From assembly GCA_030043215.1 (NCBI GenBank), contig JASHYG010000363.1, positions 1 through 7,481 on the forward strand: a stretch of DNA of 7,481 nucleotides, given 5' to 3'. Below, in pieces: positions 1-7,374 of this stretch; position 1 is the first letter of the stretch, and the number at the start of each line of letters is the position of its first letter. The position numbers and the translations under genes were made by a program. The stretch is from Gammaproteobacteria bacterium (GTDB lineage: Bacteria; Pseudomonadota; Gammaproteobacteria; Steroidobacterales; Steroidobacteraceae). The notes below the pieces were generated by a model. It did no database searches, was not told where the DNA came from, and saw nothing but the letters and a program-made list of their open reading frames with translations.

Positions 1-1392
1 GGCCGCGCCTCGCAGCTCAAGCTGACGGGGCAGGCGCCGCTCACCGCCGCGGGCACGCTGAGCCTCGAGCTTTCCGGAAAGCTCGACGCCGCCCTCGCCA
101 ATCCGCTGCTCGAGGCACACGGCGAGCGCGCCGCGGGCACCTTCACGGTCAATGCCACGGTGACGGGCCCTGCCCAGGCGCCCGAAATCGGCGGCAGCAT
201 CGAGCTCGCCCGCGGCGACATCCGCGACTACGCGCAGGGTGTGCACTTCGACGATATCAGCGCGCGGCTCACCGGCGGCCAGGGGATCCTCCGCATCGCG
301 AGCCTCACCGCGCACGCGGGGGCGGGCGAGGTGTCGATGAGCGGCACACTCGGCGTTCTGAAGTCGAAGATGCCGATCGACGTCGAGCTCACCGCGAAGA
401 ACGCACAGCCGATCACGAGCGACATTCTGACGGCCAATCTCAACGCCGACATCCACGTCAAGGGAACGATGCGGCAACGCATAGACGTGACGGGAACGGT
501 CCATTTGAATCGCGCGCAGATCGGCATCCCGGACAGCCTGCCTCCCAACGTCTCGGTGCTCGACGTGCGCCGCCCGGGCGAGGCGCCTCCCGAGCCCGAG
601 AAGCGGCGCCTCGCGATCGGCCTCGATGTCTCGCTCGCGGCGCCCCGCGAGATTCTCGTGCAAGGCCGGGGGCTCAACGCCGAGCTCGGCGGAAGCCTGA
701 CCCTCCTCGGTACCAGCGAAGCGCCGCAGGTGAGGGGCGGCTTTCAGCTCATCATGGGCACGTTCACGCTCTCGAGCACGCAGCTCAACTTCACGCGGGG
801 CGAGGTGAGCTTCAACGGCGCGGGCCTGCGGGGCAAGATCGATCCGACGCTCGACTTCACCGCGCAGGCGACCGCAGCCGATGCAACGGTGACGCTGCGC
901 ATCACGGGTCTCGCCGACGCGCCGAAATTCACGCTGACCAGCAGTCCGCAGCTGCCGCAGGACGAGATCCTCGCGCGGCTGCTGTTCGGCGAGAGCGCCT
1001 CGCAGCTAACGGGACTGCAGGTGGCCGAGATCGGCGCGGCGCTCGCTTCCTTGAGCGGGATCGGCGGCAGCGGGCTCAATCCGCTCGCGAAGGTCCAGAA
1101 GGCTCTCGGCCTCAATCGCCTGACGGTCGGCAGCGCGACGACCACCAGCGCGAACGGCACCCCCCAGACCTCCGGAGCGAGCCTCACGGCGGGCCGCTAC
1201 GTGTCGAGCCGCGTGTTCGTCGCGGCGACGCAGAACACGACGGGCACGAGCCAGCTCGAGGTGGATATCACGCTCAGCAAGCATTTGAAGCTGCAGACGA
1301 AGCTCGGCAACGGCTCCGCCACCGCGCAGGGCACGACGCCGGAGAACGATCCGGGCAGCAGCGTCGGTCTCTCGTACCAGTTCGAGTATTGA
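1..1392 (+). CDS. tamB: TamB / DUF490 translocation and assembly module protein, C-terminal part (5' truncated by window edge)
   Basis: The reading frame is open from base 1 and ends at TGA 1390-1392, giving the last 463 residues of a larger protein; family members are usually well over 1000 residues. TamB is anchored in the inner membrane, spans the periplasm as a long beta-rich groove and works with the outer-membrane protein TamA. It is implicated in outer-membrane protein assembly and in phospholipid transport to the outer membrane. The visible part is a run of short amphipathic beta strands typical of the TamB C-terminal domain. Family-like stretches include an LVQGRGLNAELGG segment near visible residues 219-231, FTRGEVSFNG near 264-273, and the conserved QLPQDEILARLLFGES helix beginning at about residue 317. 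The protein ends in an aromatic strand (SYQFEY) resembling other TamB C-termini. tamA would be expected upstream, outside the window. The frame shows no internal break. The family assignment is firm; the true start cannot be seen. Confidence 0.93.
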   Translation, partial: GRASQLKLTGQAPLTAAGTLSLELSGKLDAALANPLLEAHGERAAGTFTVNATVTGPAQAPEIGGSIELARGDIRDYAQGVHFDDISARLTGGQGILRIASLTAHAGAGEVSMSGTLGVLKSKMPIDVELTAKNAQPITSDILTANLNADIHVKGTMRQRIDVTGTVHLNRAQIGIPDSLPPNVSVLDVRRPGEAPPEPEKRRLAIGLDVSLAAPREILVQGRGLNAELGGSLTLLGTSEAPQVRGGFQLIMGTFTLSSTQLNFTRGEVSFNGAGLRGKIDPTLDFTAQATAADATVTLRITGLADAPKFTLTSSPQLPQDEILARLLFGESASQLTGLQVAEIGAALASLSGIGGSGLNPLAKVQKALGLNRLTVGSATTTSANGTPQTSGASLTAGRYVSSRVFVAATQNTTGTSQLEVDITLSKHLKLQTKLGNGSATAQGTTPENDPGSSVGLSYQFEY

Positions 1393-1404
1393 GACGCAGG
1401 CCGG

Positions 1405-1436
1405 CCGGCGCATCGAGGCGCCGCTACAGGCGCCGG
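1405..1436. terminator. possible bidirectional terminator hairpin between convergent genes
   Basis: The 57-base gap between the convergent tamB and transporter stops contains overlapping GC-rich inverted repeats. CCGGCGC (1405-1411) can pair with GCGCCGG (1430-1436). Alternatively, GGCGCC (1417-1422) can pair with GGCGCC (1429-1434) around a six-base loop. No T-run follows on either strand, so this is not a canonical intrinsic terminator. Its position between two convergent stops is the main support. Confidence 0.3.
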
Positions 1437-1449
1437 GCGGCCCGCGAGC

Positions 1450-2775
1450 TTAGTTCCACTGCCACTCGCGGCGCATGAACAGTACGCCGAGCGCGCAGAG
1501 CACGAGGGGCACTGCGAGCATCGCGAGAATACTCCCCGACGAATAGCCTTGCTCGATGCCCCAGCCACCGGCGACGGGCGCGAGAAACGCGCCGAAATTA
1601 CCGACAACCCCGGCCCAGCTCATGCCCGTCGCCTTGATCGCCGGCGGGTAGTACGCCGTCGCGAGCGCATTGAGACACAGCTGCGCGCCGCTGGTGCCGC
1701 CGCCGATCACGAGCAGCGCGATCCAGCTCGCGGCGGACGCCGCCGGCGCCAGGTGGAACAGCACGAGGCACGCGGCCGTGATCAGGTACGCGACGAACAG
1801 AGCGGGTATGGTCGCGCCGCGGCTCAGGAACGCTGAGAGCAGGATCCCGCCCGCGACTCCGCCGGCCTGGATGAGCACCGCGCCGCGCAGAGCGGCATTG
1901 AGCGGCCAGCCGGCCGATTGAAGGAGGGTCGGGAGCCAGCTGATGAGCACATAGAGCGCGAACAGGTCGGCGACGACGACGCCCCATAGCACGAAAGTCC
2001 GGCGCCGATAGATCGGGCCGAGCAGGTCGACCAGGGACCAGCGCGATACCGCGGTCGCCGGGGGGCGCTGGAAGGGCGTCGCCGGATCCACGTCCGGCGC
2101 GATGCGCGCGAGGATCGAGGCGATCCGGGGGTCCTGAGGGCGGCGCAGGACCAGGAACTTGAGCGACTCCGGCGCCGAGAGGACGATGAGCAGTCCGATG
2201 ATGAGCGGCGTCACGCCGCCGATCACGAACGCGCCGCGCCAGCCCCAGTGCGCGAAGATCACCGGGGCGATGAAGCCGGCACAGAAGGAGCCCGCGCCGA
2301 TGGCCGCGTTCATGACGACCAGGATCGTCGGCCGGCTGCGCACCGGCACGTACTCGGCCGTCCACGCATTGCAGTTGGGGATGCTCATCCCGAGGCCGAT
2401 CCCCGTGAGGAGCCTCCACAGCACGAACTGGGCCGGGCTGCCGGCCGTGGAGGTCGCCATGGTCGCAAGGCCGATCACCGTCATCGCGATGATGAGCAGC
2501 CTCCGCCGGCCCGCCCGATCGCCGAGCGGCGCAAGGAACGCGGCGCCCACACAGATGCCGAACAGCACCGCGGAGAGCGCGAGACTGAAGTGCGGCGGGG
2601 TGAGCGACCATTCGTGAGACACCAGCGGGACGGCGAGCGCCATCACCTGCACGTCGTAGCCGTCCACGAACATGATGAGGGCACTCAGTACCGCAACGAG
2701 TGCCTGCAGGGCAGAGATCGCCCGCTCGTCGAGCAGACGGGACAGATCGACGGCGCTCTCGGCGTTTGCGGCCAT
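1450..2775 (-). CDS. MFS transporter, aromatic acid:H+ symporter (AAHS, PcaK/BenK-like) family
   Basis: This 441-residue inner-membrane protein has about 12 hydrophobic segments, close to the roughly 450 residues usual for the family. AAHS carriers import aromatic acids such as 4-hydroxybenzoate, benzoate, protocatechuate or hydroxyphenylpropionate by proton symport. The first membrane segment carries DGYD at residues 38-41, matching the DGFD motif of PcaK, whose two aspartates are needed for transport. The loop between segments 2 and 3 has the MFS signature GDRAGRR (85-91), and APESLKFL (about 201-208) ends the N-terminal half as in AAHS proteins. The equivalent loop in the second half lacks the usual DR pair. 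The ATG at 2775 is preceded on the minus strand by AGAGGGGG four bases upstream, which supports this start. A TAGACT sequence (minus strand, 2810-2805) could be a -10 box, but no -35 is evident. It lies 97 bases downstream of another MFS gene on the same strand. No aromatic-catabolism gene is in view, so the substrate is unknown. Confidence 0.88.
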   Translation of the reverse strand: MAANAESAVDLSRLLDERAISALQALVAVLSALIMFVDGYDVQVMALAVPLVSHEWSLTPPHFSLALSAVLFGICVGAAFLAPLGDRAGRRRLLIIAMTVIGLATMATSTAGSPAQFVLWRLLTGIGLGMSIPNCNAWTAEYVPVRSRPTILVVMNAAIGAGSFCAGFIAPVIFAHWGWRGAFVIGGVTPLIIGLLIVLSAPESLKFLVLRRPQDPRIASILARIAPDVDPATPFQRPPATAVSRWSLVDLLGPIYRRRTFVLWGVVVADLFALYVLISWLPTLLQSAGWPLNAALRGAVLIQAGGVAGGILLSAFLSRGATIPALFVAYLITAACLVLFHLAPAASAASWIALLVIGGGTSGAQLCLNALATAYYPPAIKATGMSWAGVVGNFGAFLAPVAGGWGIEQGYSSGSILAMLAVPLVLCALGVLFMRREWQWN

Positions 2776-2841
2776 GGGACCCCCTCTATGGCATCAAGGG
2801 GGCGAGTCTACCGAGACGGCGGGGACGGTGCTCGGATTCGT

Positions 2842-2855
2842 GGGCGGAATCGCCC
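2842..2855 (-). other. small hairpin between the two transporter genes
   Basis: GGGCG (2842-2846) and CGCCC (2851-2855) form a five-pair stem with a four-base loop. It lies immediately downstream, in the minus-strand direction, of the stronger hairpin at 2857-2873, so the two make a tandem pair in the gap between the transporter genes. It may assist termination or stabilise the upstream mRNA end. Such short GC stems are frequent in this base composition, so the call is weak. Confidence 0.3.
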
Positions 2856-2856
2856 C

Positions 2857-2873
2857 AGGGGCGCGGCGCCCCT
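2857..2873 (-). terminator. strong hairpin starting at the stop codon of the MHS-type transporter
   Basis: On the minus strand, AGGGGCG and CGCCCCT form a perfect stem of at least seven pairs around a three-base loop. The first A of the stem is the last base of the TGA stop of the upstream transporter gene. No U-tract follows; the next bases are GGGGCG. It may therefore act as a Rho-assisted terminator, an mRNA 3'-end stabiliser or an attenuator that lowers expression of the downstream AAHS gene. The inverted repeat is seen directly; its function is inferred. Confidence 0.45.
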
Positions 2874-4189
2874 CAGCGGTCCTGCGCCTCGAGCTGCCGG
2901 TTGATCGCGAGCGCGGCGAGCGTGCAGGCCGCGCCCGAGAGCAGGTAGGCACCCGCCCAGATGAGCCCGAAGCGGCTCGACAGGGCGAGCGCGATGAGGG
3001 GCGCAAAGGCGGCGCCGACGAGCCATGCGAGGTCGGATGTGAGCGCCGAGCCGGTGTAGCGATGCTTCGTCGCGAGGCTCCCGGCCACGGCGCCCGAGCA
3101 CTGACCGAAGGACAGGCCGAGGAGCGCGAAGCCGAGGAGCATGAAGAGCGCCTCGCCGATCTCCCCGCCGTCGAGCAGCTGGGGAGCGAATCCGCTGAAG
3201 GCCGCGATCGCCGCGGCGGTCGTGCCGAGCACGGCGCGGCGGTCCGTGCGGTCGGCGAGCCAGCCGGACGCGAGGATCGCAACGATGCCCACGGCGGCGC
3301 CTGCCGTCTGGATGAGCAGAAAGCGCGCGGCGCTCTGCCGCGTGAACAGGAGCACCCACGACAGAGGGAACACCGTCACGGTGTGGAACAGCGTGAGGCT
3401 CGCGAGCGGGGCGAAGGCGCCGATGACGATGTGGTGTCCCTCGGCGCGCAGCGTGGTGCGGATCTCGGAAGGCTGTAGCTCGCGGTTGCGGAACAGCCTC
3501 GTGTACTCGGGCGCGACGACGATGCGCAACCGCGCGAAGAGCGCAACGACGTTGATGGCGAAGGCGACGAAGAACGGATAGCGCCAGCCCCAGTCGAGGA
3601 AATCCTCGGACGAGAGCTGGGTCGCGAAGAATGCGAAGAGCGCGCTCGCGACGATGAGGCCGATCGGAGCTCCGAGCTGCGGAAGCATTGCGTACCAGCC
3701 GCGGCGGCGCTCGGGCGCATTCAGAGCGAGGAGCGAGGCGAGTCCGTCCCAGGTGCCGCCGAGCGCAAGACCCTGTCCCATGCGGAACAGCGCGAGCAGC
3801 AGCACCGACGCGGAGCCGATCTGCGCATAGCCGGGAACGAATGCGATGGCGACGGTCGAGCCGCCGAGCAGGAACAGCGCGACCGTCAGCTTCATCCCGC
3901 GGCCGCGGACTCGCTCGAGCGTCGTGAAGAGAGCCGTCCCGAATGGGCGGACGACGAACGCGAGCGCGAACACGGCGAAGGACAGCAACGTGCCGGTGAG
4001 CGCGTCCACGAAGGGAAAGACGAGCTTCGGGAAAACCATCACCGAGGCGATGGCGTAGACGAAGAAGTCGAAGAACTCCGACGCCCGCCCGACGACGACA
4101 CCTATCGCGATCTCGCCGGGGCTCGTGTGCGCGGGAGCGTCCGCCCGCCAGTCCGGCTCGGGCCTGCGTGCGACCGTATCAGTGCTCAT
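2873..4189 (-). CDS. MFS transporter, metabolite:H+ symporter (MHS)-like, atypical loop 2-3 motif
   Basis: This 438-residue polytopic inner-membrane protein has about 12 hydrophobic segments. It resembles the MHS branch of the major facilitators (relatives of ProP, KgtP and ShiA), which import organic acids or compatible solutes with protons. Family-like landmarks are SEFFDFFVY in the first segment (38-45), RPFG (81-84), FRMGQGLALGG (135-145), GWRYPFF (201-207), LADRTDRR (311-318) and RYTGSALTSDLAWL (377-390). The usual loop 2-3 signature GDRxGRK is altered to LERVRGR (91-97), with one extra residue and Glu for Asp. The ATG at 4189 is chosen because a GAGGAG sits 11 bases upstream and the protein before it would not be membrane-like. 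In-frame starts at 4216 and 4504 lack a good ribosome site, and 4504 would run through the divergent promoter region and into cyoA. It is divergent from the cyo operon. The substrate cannot be told from sequence. Confidence 0.85.
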   Translation of the reverse strand: MSTDTVARRPEPDWRADAPAHTSPGEIAIGVVVGRASEFFDFFVYAIASVMVFPKLVFPFVDALTGTLLSFAVFALAFVVRPFGTALFTTLERVRGRGMKLTVALFLLGGSTVAIAFVPGYAQIGSASVLLLALFRMGQGLALGGTWDGLASLLALNAPERRRGWYAMLPQLGAPIGLIVASALFAFFATQLSSEDFLDWGWRYPFFVAFAINVVALFARLRIVVAPEYTRLFRNRELQPSEIRTTLRAEGHHIVIGAFAPLASLTLFHTVTVFPLSWVLLFTRQSAARFLLIQTAGAAVGIVAILASGWLADRTDRRAVLGTTAAAIAAFSGFAPQLLDGGEIGEALFMLLGFALLGLSFGQCSGAVAGSLATKHRYTGSALTSDLAWLVGAAFAPLIALALSSRFGLIWAGAYLLSGAACTLAALAINRQLEAQDR

Positions 4190-4200
4190 GAGCGATTCAA

Positions 4201-4206
4201 CTCCTC
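4201..4206 (-). promoter_or_regulatory. ribosome binding site deciding the start of the MHS-type transporter
   Basis: GAGGAG on the minus strand lies 11 bases upstream of the ATG at 4189. The spacing is a little long, but no comparable purine run precedes the alternative in-frame ATG at 4216, so this site favours the shorter 438-residue product. Confidence 0.55.
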
Positions 4207-4209
4207 GTT

Positions 4210-4225
4210 GGGACATCGGGACATC
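4210..4225. repeat. perfect tandem 8-base repeat in the transporter leader
   Basis: GGGACATC occurs twice back to back, just upstream of the leftward ribosome site. It could be a regulator half-site pair or a leader RNA element, or simply chance. Only two copies exist, and the function is unknown. Confidence 0.6.
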
Positions 4226-4290
4226 TACGAGATCAAGCAAGAACGATGCCGACTCGATGCACTCTGCGAGCGCATGCGCGCTCCATCGTC

Positions 4291-4310
4291 GTGCGCGCAG
4301 CGCGCGCCAC
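4291..4310. other. GC-rich hairpin in the divergent region
   Basis: GTG-CGCGC pairs with GCGCG-CAC around a three-base loop, with one bulged C at 4307, giving eight pairs. A further seven-base inverted repeat, CGTCGTG (4287-4293) with CACGACG (4338-4344), flanks it. It may be a leader structure or a protein-binding site; alternating GC sequence also produces such folds by chance. Confidence 0.35.
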
Positions 4311-4375
4311 GGCGCACCATTACGGAGAGCGATGCACCACGACGGCAGCGCGCGGCGTACTGGGCAGATTGTCCA

Positions 4376-4405
4376 TTGTGCCGGCGCGTCCTTTGCCGTT
4401 AATCT
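4376..4405 (+). promoter_or_regulatory. candidate sigma-70-type promoter for cyoABC
   Basis: TTGTGC (4376-4381) is followed after 18 bases by TAATCT (4400-4405). The -35 keeps TTG and the -10 keeps the first two bases and the final T of the consensus. Transcription would begin near 4412, leaving a leader of about 33 bases that contains the cyoA ribosome site. This is also the most AT-rich stretch just before cyoA. The match is modest. Confidence 0.3.
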
Positions 4406-4432
4406 GAATGCAGCGGGAATTCCGCGGGCTTC

Positions 4433-4438
4433 GAGGGA
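4433..4438 (+). promoter_or_regulatory. ribosome binding site for the TTG start of cyoA
   Basis: GAGGGA lies six bases upstream of TTG 4445. This spacing, together with the lipoprotein signal that begins right after the TTG, is why that unusual start codon is chosen. Confidence 0.65.
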
Positions 4439-4444
4439 CTGTAT

Positions 4445-5365
4445 TTGAAACTGTTGCGCGCCATCGCTCCGCTTCCAATCCTCGCCGCGCTCTGCGCGTG
4501 CCACGCTGTCGTATTGTCACCGGCGGGCGACATCGCGGCGCGCCAGCGCAATCTGCTCGTGGAAGCGAGCCTGTTGATGCTGATCGTCATCATCCCGGTG
4601 ATGGCGCTCACCGTGCTCTTCGCCTGGCGCTACCGGCAGTCCAACTCCGCCGCGCGCTACGAGCCCGATTGGGAGCACTCGATGCCGATCGAGCTCATCG
4701 TGTGGGCGGCGCCGCTCCTCATCATCATCTGCCTTGGCGCGCTGACCTGGGTCGGAACGCATCTGCTCGATCCCTATCGACCGCTCGATCGGACGGGGCC
4801 GGGCCTCGAGGCGCAGTACCCGGGCAAGCCCTTGCAGGTGGACGTGGTGGCGCTCGACTGGAAGTGGCTCTTCATCTATCCGCAGTACGGTATCGCGACG
4901 GTCAACGAGCTCGCGGCGCCCGTCGGCCGACCGATCGATTTCCACATCACGGCGTCCTCGGTCATGAACTCCTTCTACATACCGGCCCTCGCGGGCCAGA
5001 TCTACGCGATGCCCGGAATGGAGACGCCGCTCCACGCCGTCGCGAATCGAGCCGGTCGCTACGAGGGAATCTCCGCGAATTACAGCGGCGCCGGTTTCTC
5101 TGGCATGCATTTCGCATTTCTCGCGATGATGCCGGGTGAATTCAATGGCTGGCTCGCGGCGGTGCGCGCCGGCGGCGGCGCGCTGAGCCGGGATCGCTAC
5201 CGCGCGCTTGCGCGGCCGAGCGAGAACGTGCCGGTGCAGCAGTACGCCGCCGTTGACCCAGGCCTGTATCGGTCGATCCTCGAGCTGTGCGTGGAGCCGG
5301 GCCGAAGCTGCAGGAGCGGGATGATCGCGGCGGCACAGCCATACGAGCCGCGGGCGGGCAACTGA
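4445..5365 (+). CDS. cyoA: cytochrome bo3-type ubiquinol oxidase subunit II (lipoprotein)
   Basis: This 306-residue protein matches E. coli CyoA (315 residues) along its whole length. Subunit II supports the catalytic subunit from the periplasmic side. Residues 1-19 form a short lipoprotein signal ending in a probable lipobox LCAC, with Cys19 the likely lipidated residue. Two membrane helices follow at about 38-62 and 83-103, the first ending in [10 protein letters not shown] periplasmic cupredoxin-fold domain spans about 128-240 and a C-terminal arm about 250-300. It is a quinol rather than cytochrome c oxidase subunit: the usual CuA histidine is Asn175 in SVMNSFYIP, and the CuA cysteine loop reads [11 protein letters not shown] without cysteines. 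Translation probably begins at TTG 4445, six bases after GAGGGA. The next gene starts one base after its TGA, so the two are probably translationally coupled. Two extra cysteines near the C-terminus (282 and 289) are not present in E. coli CyoA. Confidence 0.95.
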   Translation: MKLLRAIAPLPILAALCACHAVVLSPAGDIAARQRNLLVEASLLMLIVIIPVMALTVLFAWRYRQSNSAARYEPDWEHSMPIELIVWAAPLLIIICLGALTWVGTHLLDPYRPLDRTGPGLEAQYPGKPLQVDVVALDWKWLFIYPQYGIATVNELAAPVGRPIDFHITASSVMNSFYIPALAGQIYAMPGMETPLHAVANRAGRYEGISANYSGAGFSGMHFAFLAMMPGEFNGWLAAVRAGGGALSRDRYRALARPSENVPVQQYAAVDPGLYRSILELCVEPGRSCRSGMIAAAQPYEPRAGN

Positions 5366-5366
5366 C

Positions 5367-7370
5367 GTGGCAGGATCGGCTTTGCTCTCCAAGCTTCTCT
5401 TCGGACGGCTCACGTGGGCGGCGTTCCCGATCCACGAGCCGATTCTCGTCGTGACGTTCATCGTCGTCGCGACGGGTGGCGCCGCGGTGCTCGGGGTCAT
5501 CACGCGCTACCGGCTTTGGGGCTATCTCTGGCGCGAATGGTTCACCAGCGTCGACCACAAGCGCATCGGCGTGATGTACGTGGCGCTCGGCGTCGTGATG
5601 CTGCTGCGCGGCTTCGCGGATGCGCTGATGATGCGCGCGCAACAGGCGGTCGCCTTCGGCCCCTCGCAGGGCTACCTCCCCGCGCATCACTACGATCAGA
5701 TCTTCACCGCGCACGGCGTCATCATGATCTTCTTCGTGGCGATGCCGCTCGTCGTGGGCCTGATGAACTTCGTCATGCCACTGCAGATCGGCGCGCGCGA
5801 CGTGGCCTTTCCGTATCTCAACAACTTCAGCTTCTGGATGACCGTCGGCGGGGCGGCGCTCGTGATGATCTCGCTGTTCGTGGGTGACTTCGCGCGCACG
5901 GGGTGGCTCGCGTACCCGCCGCTCTCCGGCATCCAGTACAGCTCCGACAGCGGCGTGGACTACTACATCTGGGCGCTGCAGGTGGCGGGCGTCGGCACGC
6001 TCCTCTCGGGCGTGAACATGGTCGCGACGATCCTCAAGATGCGCGCGCCCGGCATGGGGATGATGAAGATGCCGGTCTTCACCTGGACGGCGCTCTGCAC
6101 GAACGTGCTGATCGTCGCCTCGTTCCCGGTGCTGACGGTGGTACTCGCCCTGCTCTGCCTCGACCGCTATGTCGGCACACATTTCTTCACGAACGCCCTC
6201 GGCGGCAACCCGATGATGTACGTGAACCTCATCTGGATCTGGGGGCATCCGGAGGTCTACATCCTCATCCTGCCCGCCTTCGGAGTGTTCTCGGAGGTGA
6301 CCGCGACCTTCTCGGGCAAGCGTCTGTTCGGCTACAGCTCCATGGTCTACGCGACCGTGTGCATCACGGTGCTCGCGTATCTCGTCTGGCTGCACCACTT
6401 CTTCACGATGGGGTCGGGGGCGAGCGTCAACGCGTTCTTCGGGATCACGACGATGATCATCTCCATTCCGACGGGCGCGAAGATGTTCAACTGGCTCTTC
6501 ACGCTGTACCGGGGACGCATCCGCTTCGAGCTGCCGACGCTGTGGACGATCGCGTTCATGCTGACGTTCGTGATCGGCGGCATGTCGGGCGTGCTGCTCG
6601 CGGTGCCGCCGGCGGACTTCGTGCTGCACAACAGCCTGTTCCTCGTCGCGCACTTCCACAACGTGATCATCGGAGGGGTGCTCTTCGGCATGTTCGCCGG
6701 CATCAACTACTGGTTCCCCAAGGCGTTCGGATTCCGGCTCGATCCGTTCTGGGGGAAGGTGTCGTTCTGGTTCTGGGTATCGGGGTTCTACGTCGCCTTC
6801 ATGCCGCTCTACGTGCTCGGGCTGATGGGGGTGACGCGCCGCCTGCACCACTTCGACGACCCCTCGCTGCAGATCTGGTTCGTGATCGCGGCGTTCGGCG
6901 CGGTGCTGATCCTGATCGGCATCGCGGCGTTCCTCGTGCAGATCTATGTCAGCATCCGCGAGCGCGGAAGGCTCGAGGACGCGAGCGGCGACCCGTGGGA
7001 CGGCCGTACGCTCGAGTGGGCGACCTCCTCCCCCCCGCCCGCGTACAACTTCGCGTTCACCCCGGTGGTTCACGACCGCGACGCCTGGTGGGATATGAAA
7101 CGGTGCGGCTATCGCCGCCCCCTCGAGGGTTTCAGGCCGATCCACATGCCTCATAACACGGGCACGGGAGTGATCCTCGCGGCGCTGAGCACCGTCTTGG
7201 GATTCGCCATGATCTGGTACATCTGGTGGCTTGCCGCAGCTTGCTTCGTGGGGCTGCTCGCGGTTGCGATTGGCCACAGCTTCAACTACGAGCGCAGCTT
7301 CCACCTTGCAGCGGAAGATGTCGCCCGGACCGAGCGTGCGCGGACGCGCCCGATCGCCGCGGAGGGATGA
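5367..7370 (+). CDS. cyoB: cytochrome bo3-type ubiquinol oxidase subunit I (heme-copper oxidase, type A)
   Basis: This 667-residue catalytic subunit oxidises ubiquinol, reduces O2 to water at a heme-CuB centre and pumps protons across the inner membrane. It aligns with E. coli CyoB (663 residues) with a constant offset of +10. Low-spin heme ligands are His116 and His431, and the high-spin heme ligand is His429. CuB ligands are His294, His343 and His344, with the cross-linked Tyr298. D-channel residues are Asp145, Asn134, Asn152 and Glu296, and the K-channel residue is Lys372. Quinone-site residues are Arg81, Asp85, His108 and Gln111. The Glu-containing [14 protein letters not shown] motif marks a type A1 oxidase. 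Translation starts at GTG 5367, one base after the cyoA stop; the nearest purine run (GGGCGGG, 5352-5358) is a modest ribosome site, so coupling to cyoA is likely. The extra ten N-terminal residues compared with E. coli depend on this start. No key residue is missing, and the enzyme is expected to be functional. Confidence 0.97.
   Translation: MAGSALLSKLLFGRLTWAAFPIHEPILVVTFIVVATGGAAVLGVITRYRLWGYLWREWFTSVDHKRIGVMYVALGVVMLLRGFADALMMRAQQAVAFGPSQGYLPAHHYDQIFTAHGVIMIFFVAMPLVVGLMNFVMPLQIGARDVAFPYLNNFSFWMTVGGAALVMISLFVGDFARTGWLAYPPLSGIQYSSDSGVDYYIWALQVAGVGTLLSGVNMVATILKMRAPGMGMMKMPVFTWTALCTNVLIVASFPVLTVVLALLCLDRYVGTHFFTNALGGNPMMYVNLIWIWGHPEVYILILPAFGVFSEVTATFSGKRLFGYSSMVYATVCITVLAYLVWLHHFFTMGSGASVNAFFGITTMIISIPTGAKMFNWLFTLYRGRIRFELPTLWTIAFMLTFVIGGMSGVLLAVPPADFVLHNSLFLVAHFHNVIIGGVLFGMFAGINYWFPKAFGFRLDPFWGKVSFWFWVSGFYVAFMPLYVLGLMGVTRRLHHFDDPSLQIWFVIAAFGAVLILIGIAAFLVQIYVSIRERGRLEDASGDPWDGRTLEWATSSPPPAYNFAFTPVVHDRDAWWDMKRCGYRRPLEGFRPIHMPHNTGTGVILAALSTVLGFAMIWYIWWLAAACFVGLLAVAIGHSFNYERSFHLAAEDVARTERARTRPIAAEG
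7361..7366 (+). promoter_or_regulatory. ribosome binding site for the presumed cyoC
   Basis: GGAGGG lies within the last codons of cyoB, eight bases before ATG 7375. An earlier ATG at 7367 runs into a stop after three codons, so 7375 is the likely start. Confidence 0.7.
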
Positions 7371-7374
7371 GCGC

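Larger units (their letters stand above)
4190..4444. promoter_or_regulatory. divergent intergenic/promoter region between the MHS-type transporter and cyoA
   Basis: These 255 bases separate two genes transcribed away from each other, so promoters for both must lie here unless one overlaps a gene. The region holds a GAGGAG ribosome site for the leftward gene (4201-4206), an 8-base tandem repeat (4210-4225), a GC hairpin (4291-4310), a GCACCA direct repeat at 4314-4319 and 4334-4339 spaced exactly 20 bases apart, and a candidate promoter for cyoA. I found no clear promoter hexamers for the leftward gene and no good FNR/Anr-type palindrome. In other proteobacteria cyo expression responds to oxygen and carbon source, but no specific operator can be named here. 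Confidence 0.6.

Noticed and set aside
1598..2611. A 337-codon minus-strand frame overlapping the AAHS transporter.
   Set aside because: It is an alternative frame of the transporter gene, and its Arg/Ala/Pro-rich translation lacks membrane segments.
4220..4240. A possible FNR/Anr box (TTGAT on the minus strand) in the divergent region.
   Set aside because: Only the first half-site matches; the second half reads TAGAT instead of ATCAA, so it is not supportable.
4190..4504. A 105-residue N-terminal extension of the MHS-type transporter beginning at 4504.
   Set aside because: It would run through the divergent promoter region and overlap cyoA, is not conserved-looking, and the GAGGAG-preceded ATG at 4189 gives a protein of normal family length.
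4408..5139. A 243-codon plus-strand frame overlapping the start of cyoA.
   Set aside because: It is a shifted frame of cyoA with Arg-rich composition; cyoA matches its family along its full length.
5903..7156. A 417-codon open frame on the plus strand inside cyoB.
   Set aside because: It is a frame-shifted shadow of cyoB with an Arg/Ala/His-rich, low-complexity translation and no family resemblance.
4445..7370. Cytochrome c oxidase (CuA-type) as an alternative identity for the oxidase.
   Set aside because: The CuA His and Cys ligands are absent from subunit II, and the quinone-site residues of subunit I are all present.
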